Source: Fuerstiella sp.
GTDB lineage: Bacteria > Planctomycetota > Planctomycetia > Planctomycetales > Planctomycetaceae
Reading direction: 5' to 3'
NCBI GenBank assembly: GCA_029941865.1
Contig: JAPYTO010000032.1
Span: forward strand, 1-40,547
Length of the DNA: 40,547 nt
Shown: one piece after another, positions 33,914 to 40,547 of the stretch
Layout of the letters: each line of letters starts with the position of its first letter
Numbering within the stretch: position 1 is the stretch's first letter
Made by a program: the position numbers and the translations under genes
Notes under the pieces: model-generated
What the model saw: the letters and a program-made list of their open reading frames with translations, nothing else
Database searches by the model: none
Told to the model about the DNA's origin: nothing

Positions 33914-36900
33914 ATGAACAGCAAACCCACCAACCAGAACGAACTGAGCCATTTCGGCACCCGAAATTCCGTGCCCGTGGGCCCCATTCTGCAGGGCAAT
34001 GAGGCGTTAGGGATCAACCGTCGCCGGTTTCTCGAAGCGGCCGGATTCACGTTCACTTTAGCAGCGTTGAACGGATGCAGCCGTCCGGAAGCTGAGCTCG
34101 CGCTGCCGCTGGTCGATCAGCCGGAAGGCCTGATTCCCGGTCAGACGCAGTCGTATGCCTCTACCTGTGCAGGTTGTCCGGCGGCCTGCGGATTACTGGT
34201 GGGCGTCCGCGACGGACGTCCGCTGAAGATGGAAGGCATGCCCGAACATCCGTTGTCAAAGGGTGGGCTGTGTGCCGTTGGCCAGGCTCTGCCACTGGGA
34301 CTGTACGACAGTCATCGCCTGCAGTATCCGCTGCAACACGGCGAGCAGTCCGACTGGAAGAAATTGGATCAACAGATCAGACAAACGCTGGACAGTATTG
34401 CTGATTCCGATGGGGCCGTTCGATTTGTCACACCGACGATTACCAGCCCCACGCTGCAGGCATCCATCAATGGATTTCTCAAGCGATTCAAAGACGCTCG
34501 CCATATCACGTTTGATTCGGTCAGTTCATCGGCGATTCTCGACGCACACGAAAAGACGCATGGGTCGCGACTGCTGCCACACTACCTGCTGGACAAGGCG
34601 AAACTGATTGTATCATTCGGAGCCGATTTTCTGGGAACGTGGATCTCGCCTGTGGAATTCACGGCCGCTTGGCGAGTCGGTCGAGTGCCCACCGAAGAAC
34701 ATCCGGTGATGTCGTACCACGTGCATTTCGAAGGACAGATGTCGCTGACTGGCAGCAACGCCGATCGCCGATACAGAGTGGCTCCGGACGAATACGGGAC
34801 CGTCCTCAATCACCTGTATCTTCAGCTGGCCGAGCGGTCCGGGCAATCCCCGAATCGCGAAGGAGTTGCCGGTTCGCCTGTTCCTGAGGCCGACCTCTCG
34901 GCACTGGCAGACCGGCTGTGGGATGCTCGTGGAAAAAGCGTGATTCTTTGTGACAGTCAGGACGTTGCGGTTCAGGTGGTCGTGAACACCATCAATCATC
35001 TGCTGGGCAACTATGGTACGACACTCGATATCGCTCGCCCCAGTCGGCAACGGCAGGGCAACGACCGTCAGGTGCTGAAACTCATCGACGATCTGAATGC
35101 CGGCACGGTGTCCGCGTTGTTCGTTGCAGGTACGGACCTGACGCATAATCTTCCGGACCGCGACAAACTGGCGGAAGCCATCAGCAGGGTTCGGCTGGTC
35201 GTGAGCATGGCCGAGCGGGAAGACGATTTTGCATCGTTGGCTCACTTCGTCTGTCCCGATCAGCATCCACTCGAATCCTGGATGGATGCCGAGCCAATCA
35301 GCGGACTGGTCAGTCTCTCGCAACCCTTGCTCCAACCACTCGGCGAAACTCGGTCGATTCTGGAAAGCCTTGCCCGCTGGTCGGGCAGCGAAGATTCCGA
35401 GTACGACATTCTGCGATCGTCGTGGGAGAAGAACATCCTGCCGCGCGTCGATGCCGGGGCATTTCGTGAATTCTGGGACCAGGCGGTGCACGATGGCTTT
35501 GTCGACGTGAAGCCTGTGGAAACAACGGTCGGCGAATTCAAAACTGCCGCAGTAAGCCTGGCCCCCGGTGCAACGACAACCGGGGACTACTGCCTGACGC
35601 TCTATTCCCGCATCGGTTTAACCGACAGTCGTCACGCACACAACCCGTGGCTGCAGGAGCTGCCTGATCCAGTCACCAAAGTCACATGGGACATCTATGT
35701 CTGCCTTTCGCCGACGACAGCTGAGAAGCTCAAGCTGACCAATGGCGATGTCGTCCGCGTCAAAACGGGCGACGACGGATTGAGTATCGAACTGCCGGCG
35801 CTTGTTCAACGTGGTCAGCACGATCGAGTGATCTCAATCGCCCTGGGATACGGAGTCAAAGGCACCGATCGATTCGCCAACATCGGACCTCAGTGGTTCG
35901 AAGGTCGTCCCACGGTCGAAAAAGGAGAACTCGTCGGAAAAAACGCAGCTCCATTGATCATTAAGGGTGACGCCACTCTGCAATTTGTCCGCAGCGACGT
36001 TTCGATCAGCCCGACCGGGCAGCACCGTGAACTGGCGTCCACTCAGGAATATCACTCACTGGAAATCCCGCGCAACGTGGCCCCTCACGGTGCAGAAGTT
36101 CGAGACATCGTGCAGCTCACAACACTTCCTGCGTTCGCCAGGAATCCGGAATCCGGCAAGGCGGAGCTGCATTTTGATCCGGAAGTTCAGCTGTGGGCCG
36201 ACGATCACCCCCAGGAAAATCACAGCTGGGGCATGACGATCGACCTGAATATCTGCACGGGATGTTCAGCCTGTCTGGTCGCCTGCCAGTCAGAAAATAA
36301 TGTCCCCGTTGTGGGAAAAGATGAAGTGCGACGGCAGCGGGAAATGCACTGGCTGCGTATCGATCGTTACTACGCGGGCGACGATGACGACGTGCACGTG
36401 TCTCACCAGCCGATGATGTGCCAGCACTGCGATAATGCTCCGTGCGAAACCGTCTGTCCGGTGCTGGCGACTGTTCACAGCAACGAAGGTCTGAACGAAC
36501 AGGTCTACAACCGCTGCGTGGGAACACGGTACTGTGCCAACAACTGCCCGTACAAGGTGCGCCGATTCAACTGGTTTGAGTATCCGCACGAAGACTCAGT
36601 TTTGAACCTGGCACTTAACCCGGACGTTGCCGTGCGTTCGCGAGGCGTGATGGAAAAATGCTCGATGTGCGTACAACGCATCGAAGAAGCGAAGATCGAC
36701 GCCAAACGCCGAGGAGAACCGGTGGCCGATGGCGACATCAAAATGGCCTGCCAGCAGTCGTGTCCGGCGCAGGCCATCGTGTTCGGCGATTTGAACGACA
36801 CCGCCAGCAATGTTTACGCAGAGCAGGAAAACCCGCGCCGTTACGGTGTTCTGGAAGAATTCAATTTTCAGCAAAGCGTCTCTTACCTCCGCGTTGTGAG

Positions 36901-36946
36901 AAACCGGGACGATATTCAACAGGAGGATGGAGGTGAGCATGTCTGA
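33914..36946 (+). CDS. actB: Alternative complex III subunit ActB (molybdopterin-oxidoreductase-like plus ferredoxin-like fusion)
   Basis: This 1010-aa fusion has a Tat signal (N35-R-R-R-F-L) followed by a lipobox-like ALNGC (C55), so it is exported and possibly lipid-anchored. The N-terminal part (about 75-720) resembles the molybdoenzyme fold, with CAGCPAACG and [10 protein letters not shown] near 83-125. In ActB of studied complexes no Mo cofactor is bound. The C-terminal part (about 770-1000) is ferredoxin-like: [40 protein letters not shown], and [12 protein letters not shown] with [10 protein letters not shown]. These supply four clusters ([3Fe-4S] and three [4Fe-4S]). It mediates quinol-derived electron transfer to ActA. 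Ribosome site weak; stop overlaps actC by eight bases. Confidence 0.94.
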   Translation: MNSKPTNQNELSHFGTRNSVPVGPILQGNEALGINRRRFLEAAGFTFTLAALNGCSRPEAELALPLVDQPEGLIPGQTQSYASTCAGCPAACGLLVGVRDGRPLKMEGMPEHPLSKGGLCAVGQALPLGLYDSHRLQYPLQHGEQSDWKKLDQQIRQTLDSIADSDGAVRFVTPTITSPTLQASINGFLKRFKDARHITFDSVSSSAILDAHEKTHGSRLLPHYLLDKAKLIVSFGADFLGTWISPVEFTAAWRVGRVPTEEHPVMSYHVHFEGQMSLTGSNADRRYRVAPDEYGTVLNHLYLQLAERSGQSPNREGVAGSPVPEADLSALADRLWDARGKSVILCDSQDVAVQVVVNTINHLLGNYGTTLDIARPSRQRQGNDRQVLKLIDDLNAGTVSALFVAGTDLTHNLPDRDKLAEAISRVRLVVSMAEREDDFASLAHFVCPDQHPLESWMDAEPISGLVSLSQPLLQPLGETRSILESLARWSGSEDSEYDILRSSWEKNILPRVDAGAFREFWDQAVHDGFVDVKPVETTVGEFKTAAVSLAPGATTTGDYCLTLYSRIGLTDSRHAHNPWLQELPDPVTKVTWDIYVCLSPTTAEKLKLTNGDVVRVKTGDDGLSIELPALVQRGQHDRVISIALGYGVKGTDRFANIGPQWFEGRPTVEKGELVGKNAAPLIIKGDATLQFVRSDVSISPTGQHRELASTQEYHSLEIPRNVAPHGAEVRDIVQLTTLPAFARNPESGKAELHFDPEVQLWADDHPQENHSWGMTIDLNICTGCSACLVACQSENNVPVVGKDEVRRQREMHWLRIDRYYAGDDDDVHVSHQPMMCQHCDNAPCETVCPVLATVHSNEGLNEQVYNRCVGTRYCANNCPYKVRRFNWFEYPHEDSVLNLALNPDVAVRSRGVMEKCSMCVQRIEEAKIDAKRRGEPVADGDIKMACQQSCPAQAIVFGDLNDTASNVYAEQENPRRYGVLEEFNFQQSVSYLRVVRNRDDIQQEDGGEHV

Positions 36947-38378
36947 TTCGGACTCGTCACTCAGACCACCGCTCATCACAGGTGACAAAACACTTGGCGA
37001 TGTCACCCGTGATATCTGTGCGCCGATGGATCGCACTCCAACCAGCCTGTGGTATGCAGCGTTTTTTGTTTCACTGGCGGCTCTTATCATTGGCGTGGCG
37101 GCCGTGTGGTATCAGATCGCGACCGGCATCGGCACTTGGGGCCTGAACAAGACCGTGGGCTGGGCGTTCGACATCACGAACTTCGTGTTCTGGGTCGGAA
37201 TAGGTCACGCCGGCACTCTGATTTCGGCGGTGCTGTTTCTGTTCCGACAAAAATGGCGCACGGCAGTCAACCGATCAGCGGAAGCCATGACGCTGTTCGC
37301 GGTGATGTGTGCGGGAATCTTTCCGTTGATCCACATGGGGCGCCCGTGGCTGGCGTATTGGATGGGTCCGTACCCCAACACCCGAGGCTCGTTGTGGGTC
37401 AACTTTAAGTCGCCGCTGCTGTGGGACGTCTTTGCGATTTCCACCTATTTGGCGATTTCGGCAGTATTCTGGTACGTCGGTCTGATCCCGGACATGGCCA
37501 CCATTCGCGACCGCAGCAAACCTGGGCTGCGAAAACGTATCACATCGATTCTATCACTTGGCTGGGACGGGTCGGCACGCACATGGCATCGCTACGAAAC
37601 GGTATACATGCTGCTGGCCGGACTGGCCACTCCGTTGGTGTTTAGTGTCCATACGATCGTCAGCATGGACTTTGCCACGGCCGTAATCCCCGGCTGGCAC
37701 ACAACGATTTTTCCGCCGTACTTCGTCGCGGGAGCAATCTTCAGCGGCCTGGCGATGGTCACAACGCTGATGCTCATCGCTCGCAAAACGATGCGGCTGG
37801 AAGACTACATCACCGCGAAACACATCGAACGCATGTGTCTGCTGATGTTGTCCATGGGCTGCATCGTGGGGCTGGCCTATGCCACGGAATTCTTTATGGC
37901 AGCCTACAGCGGTAACGGTTACGAGCAGTTTGTGTTTCTCAACCGAGCACTCGGCCCGATGAGCTGGGCGTACTGGACTATGGTCACGTGCAACGTCATC
38001 GTCCCGCAAATACTGTGGTTTCCGAAGGTCCGAAAGTCCCTGCCAGCGGTGTTCGTGATCGTGATCCTGGTCAATGTCGGCATGTGGTTCGAACGTTTCG
38101 TGATTATCGTCACAAGTCTGCATCGTGACTTCCTGCCATCCAGTTGGGCGCATTACGTGCCGAGCACGATCGAGATCGCCACCTTGGTCGGCAGCTTTGG
38201 TCTGTTCTTCACCTGCTTCCTGCTGTTCTGTCGCATTGCTCCGGTGATCGCGATTGCCGAAATCAAAGGCGCCGGGCGGTTGAAGAAGTCTGACCTGTCG
38301 ATGACGACGTCCGAAGCACCGCAAACAATTCGTGCGCAGGCTGCCGTGCATGAGGCAGCGCTGACGGAGGCGCCGTAA
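36939..38378 (+). CDS. actC: Alternative complex III subunit ActC (NrfD/PsrC-like quinol-binding membrane protein)
   Basis: I choose the ATG at 36939 (479 aa) because GGAGGTGAGC gives it an excellent ribosome site; the ATG at 36927 lacks spacing from its AGGAGG. About ten membrane helices are predicted, with NrfD-type features such as [17 protein letters not shown] near 95, [10 protein letters not shown] near 130 and [16 protein letters not shown] near 245. ActC is one of two related membrane subunits (with ActF) of ACIII and carries the quinol site and a proposed proton path. It overlaps actB and precedes actD by 34 nt. Confidence 0.94.
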   Translation: MSDSDSSLRPPLITGDKTLGDVTRDICAPMDRTPTSLWYAAFFVSLAALIIGVAAVWYQIATGIGTWGLNKTVGWAFDITNFVFWVGIGHAGTLISAVLFLFRQKWRTAVNRSAEAMTLFAVMCAGIFPLIHMGRPWLAYWMGPYPNTRGSLWVNFKSPLLWDVFAISTYLAISAVFWYVGLIPDMATIRDRSKPGLRKRITSILSLGWDGSARTWHRYETVYMLLAGLATPLVFSVHTIVSMDFATAVIPGWHTTIFPPYFVAGAIFSGLAMVTTLMLIARKTMRLEDYITAKHIERMCLLMLSMGCIVGLAYATEFFMAAYSGNGYEQFVFLNRALGPMSWAYWTMVTCNVIVPQILWFPKVRKSLPAVFVIVILVNVGMWFERFVIIVTSLHRDFLPSSWAHYVPSTIEIATLVGSFGLFFTCFLLFCRIAPVIAIAEIKGAGRLKKSDLSMTTSEAPQTIRAQAAVHEAALTEAP

Positions 38379-38412
38379 TGTCAATTGAACCATTCCTTCG
38401 AAAGGCCAACTC

Positions 38413-38946
38413 ATGAGTGCCCGAGTCCTGCTGGCCACGTTTGCCCACGAAGACGACCTGCTCGCCGCCACAACGGCAGTTCGTGAAAGCGGCCTGCGCA
38501 TTGTCGATGCCTTTACTCCTTACGCCGTCCATGGACTTGACCAAGCCATGGGGTTGAAGCCATCACGGCTGACGTGGGTGTGTTTCATCTGCGGTATGGC
38601 GGGCGCTCTGGGAATGCTTTGGTTTGAACACTGGACGGCATCCGTCGCATGGCCGATTGATGTCGGCGGCAAGCCATGGAACTCACTGCCTTCGGACGTT
38701 CCTGTTGCCTTCGAAGCCGCCGTCCTGCTGGCCGGGTTCGGTTCGGTGTTTGCATTGTTTGCCGTCAGTCGCCTGTTTCCCGGCAAGCAGTCCCACCCTA
38801 TCCGTCCGCGCATCACCGATGACCGGTTCGTCCTTGTCATTGACGAATCAGACGCCGCGCTTGACGTTCCGACCGTTCAGTTGATGCTCACGGAATTCAA
38901 CGTCGTCGAAACCGAAGAACAGGTCCGAAGCGGAGGACGATCATGA
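38413..38946 (+). CDS. actD: Alternative complex III subunit ActD (DUF3341)
   Basis: This 177-aa DUF3341 protein begins with a short soluble segment (LLATFAHEDDLLAATTAVRE) and has IVDAFTPYAVHGLDQAMGL, the hallmark of the family. Two membrane helices (about 54-72 and 96-117) and a small soluble end follow. ActD is a structural, peripheral membrane subunit of ACIII. Its last four bases overlap the actE start (ATGA), typical of this operon. Confidence 0.93.
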   Translation: MSARVLLATFAHEDDLLAATTAVRESGLRIVDAFTPYAVHGLDQAMGLKPSRLTWVCFICGMAGALGMLWFEHWTASVAWPIDVGGKPWNSLPSDVPVAFEAAVLLAGFGSVFALFAVSRLFPGKQSHPIRPRITDDRFVLVIDESDAALDVPTVQLMLTEFNVVETEEQVRSGGRS

Positions 38947-39752
38947 ACCTGACACGCATCAACGTCGTGCTGAGTGTGCTGCTGGCCATTGCGGCGACGC
39001 TGACCATCGCTATGGAGGTCGATCACACGCAACTGAACGTCGAATTCCTGCCGGACATGAAACGCTCACCCGCGTTCGACGCCTTCGCCGCGAACCCAGT
39101 GCTGCCCGGCGGTCGCACGCAGCAGGCACCAGTCCCCGGCTCAATCGCGCGAGGCGACCTGCCACTTTATTACTCAGCGACAAAAGAAGACGCCATCCGC
39201 GCCGGTGAAGAACTGCAGAATCCGTTCGCCGTTGCTGAAGCCATCAATCCGCCACCGGCCGCCGATGAAGCCGCACGGCCAGCCGATTCTGAACACACGA
39301 CGGCAGCGACCCCGCCACAGGACTCACCAACGGAAGCGTCTGCTACGCCACAGGCCAGACTCGATGCTTCCATCCAGCGCGGAGCACTCGTTTATGGCGT
39401 GTTCTGCGTGTCCTGCCATGGGGCGAGTGGTGCCGGGGATGGCCCGGTCACAAAACGCGGATTCCCCCCGCCGCCGCCTTTGCCCACAGGCAAGTCTGTG
39501 CTGATGAAGGACGGCCAGTTGTTCCACATTCTGACGTACGGGCAGGGCAGCATGTCGTCGATGGCCGCTCAACTGAAGCGAAACAGCCGCTGGGACGTCA
39601 TCGACTACGTCCGCAGTCTGCAGCAGGGAGCCGCACAGGCTGCGGCGCAGAACCCCGTCGCGGTGCCAGACACAGCAGGCGAACCGGCGGAGACTGGGGA
39701 GCCAGACGGGTCCACCATCAGCTCCGAGCCGATTAACGGAAGCAAACCATGA
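38943..39752 (+). CDS. actE: Alternative complex III subunit ActE, monoheme cytochrome c
   Basis: This 269-aa protein has an N-terminal signal or anchor (about 5-24), a Pro/Ala-rich linker (about 98-140) and one cytochrome c domain with CVSCH (near 156-160), GASGAGDGPVTKRGFPPPPP and a GQGSMSSM methionine-ligand region. ActE is the monoheme subunit of ACIII that passes electrons to a soluble carrier or an oxidase. The low-complexity linker and C-terminal tail (about 235-269) are longer than needed for the fold. Start and stop overlap neighbours by four bases each. Confidence 0.92.
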   Translation: MNLTRINVVLSVLLAIAATLTIAMEVDHTQLNVEFLPDMKRSPAFDAFAANPVLPGGRTQQAPVPGSIARGDLPLYYSATKEDAIRAGEELQNPFAVAEAINPPPAADEAARPADSEHTTAATPPQDSPTEASATPQARLDASIQRGALVYGVFCVSCHGASGAGDGPVTKRGFPPPPPLPTGKSVLMKDGQLFHILTYGQGSMSSMAAQLKRNSRWDVIDYVRSLQQGAAQAAAQNPVAVPDTAGEPAETGEPDGSTISSEPINGSKP

Positions 39753-40547
39753 AACTTAAACAACTCTCGGTCTCGCCGGATTTCAAACGCAAGCTCATGA
39801 TTGCTACGGGCGTCGGTGCTGCCGTTCTGGCGATCACAGCTGTGGTGTCTCCCGACCGGGCATGGGGCAACCTGTTCGTCGTGGCTTACTACCTGATTAC
39901 GCTGGGGCTGGGCGGGGCCCTGTTCATTGCTCTGACCACCGTCTGCGGCGCCGGCTGGAGCACTGCGTTTCGCCGCGTTCCGGAAGCGATGACCGGCCTG
40001 CTGCCTGTTGCTGGAGTCATCCTGCTGAGCGTGCTGGCCCTGCGATTGCCGCAATACGGCTGGCATCATCACGGTACAGGCGACGCGGGCACATTCTGGT
40101 TCAAGGAATTCTGGCTGCAACCGTCGTTCCTTGCCGCTCGCGCCGTTGGCTACATTGTGCTGTGGATTGCTTTCGCCAGACGCCTGGTCCGTAAATCGCG
40201 GACTCAGGATCAGCTGATGAACCCGCCCCCCGCCCCAGGCGTTCCAACGTCGATTGTGTTTCTGTTTGTGTTCGCGTTCACGATTTCACTGGCCGGCGTG
40301 GACTGGATCATGGCTCTGGAACCGATGTGGTTCAGCACCATGTGGGGCGTCTATCAGTTTTCCGGACTGATTATGGGAACGCTCGCCACCATCATCATCA
40401 GTTGCATCGTGCTGCGACGACTCGGTCCGCTGAGCGAAGTATTCCGAGACGAACACCTGCACGATCTTGGCAAATTGCTGCTTGGTTTCAGCTGTTTCTG
40501 GATGTACATCTGGTTCAGTCAATACATGCTGATCTGGTATGCGAACA
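39749..40547 (+). CDS. actF: Alternative complex III subunit ActF (partial, C-terminus cut by window edge)
   Basis: Reading from the ATG at 39749, which overlaps the actE stop by four bases, gives 266 codons without a stop before the right edge. At least six hydrophobic helices are visible, with features such as NLFVVAYYLITLGLGGALF near 41-59, RRVPEAMTGLLPV near 75, ISLAGVDWIMALEP near 180 and CFWMYIWFSQYMLIWYAN at the cut. This fits ActF, the second large NrfD-like membrane subunit of ACIII, normally about 400 aa or more. What follows beyond the window (cytochrome oxidase genes or further act genes) would help decide the role of the cluster. Confidence 0.9.
   Translation, partial: MKLKQLSVSPDFKRKLMIATGVGAAVLAITAVVSPDRAWGNLFVVAYYLITLGLGGALFIALTTVCGAGWSTAFRRVPEAMTGLLPVAGVILLSVLALRLPQYGWHHHGTGDAGTFWFKEFWLQPSFLAARAVGYIVLWIAFARRLVRKSRTQDQLMNPPPAPGVPTSIVFLFVFAFTISLAGVDWIMALEPMWFSTMWGVYQFSGLIMGTLATIIISCIVLRRLGPLSEVFRDEHLHDLGKLLLGFSCFWMYIWFSQYMLIWYAN

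Overview
The window looks like chromosomal DNA of a mesophilic Planctomycete (Planctomycetaceae-like, roughly 55-58% GC by eye). The evidence is lineage-typical gene families: a secreted cytochrome protein with PSCyt1/DUF1549/DUF1553 domains beside a Tat-exported DUF1501 protein, a DUF1800/DUF1501 pair, further planctomycete-type cytochrome c domains, and an HTTM membrane protein. I see no rRNA, tRNA, CRISPR array, insertion sequence or phage gene.

Left part (1-8.3 kb): a PP2C phosphatase gene (minus strand, cut by the left edge), the PSCyt/DUF1501 pair, a small secreted protein of unknown function, a hemerythrin-like protein and an RIC/YtfE-type iron-sulfur repair protein. RIC is the last gene of a minus-strand unit led by a membrane-anchored VWA protein. 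Middle (10.4-21.6 kb): a divergent intergenic region starts a plus-strand operon DUF1800 - DUF1501 - (two cytochrome c domains + degenerate peptidase-like domain) - diheme cytochrome c peroxidase/MauG-like - tandem DoxX-like membrane protein. An Rrf2-family regulator (minus) and a two-gene HTTM unit (plus) follow.

Right part (22.0-40.5 kb): one long, tightly packed plus-strand unit. It encodes a membrane-anchored diheme cytochrome c (position and type as in Thermus NarC), NarG, NarH, NarJ, NarI, two NarK-type nitrate/nitrite transporters, then alternative complex III, ActA-ActF (ActF cut by the right edge). In effect it is a nitrate-respiration module joined to a quinol:cytochrome c oxidoreductase. 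The likely flow is quinol to NarI to NarH to NarG for nitrate reduction in the cytoplasm, NarK1/K2 moving nitrate in and nitrite out, and ActA-F moving electrons between the quinone pool and periplasmic c-type cytochromes. The upstream diheme cytochrome may exchange electrons with either complex.

Regulation ties the parts together. Sigma-54-like elements (GG-N10-GC) lie upstream of the nar-act unit (21981-21997), the DUF1800 operon (10758-10775) and, divergently, the VWA-RIC unit (10433-10449). A 9-mer, GTGCACATG, lies upstream of both regions, and at the nar unit it is part of an NtrC-like inverted repeat. The hemerythrin gene has a strong sigma-70-like promoter with a perfect dyad at the expected transcription start, and part of that dyad recurs in front of the HTTM unit beside the Rrf2 gene. 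The window therefore appears to combine nitrate respiration, nitrosative-stress repair and secreted cytochromes under a shared regulatory logic. All functions are inferred from sequence only.
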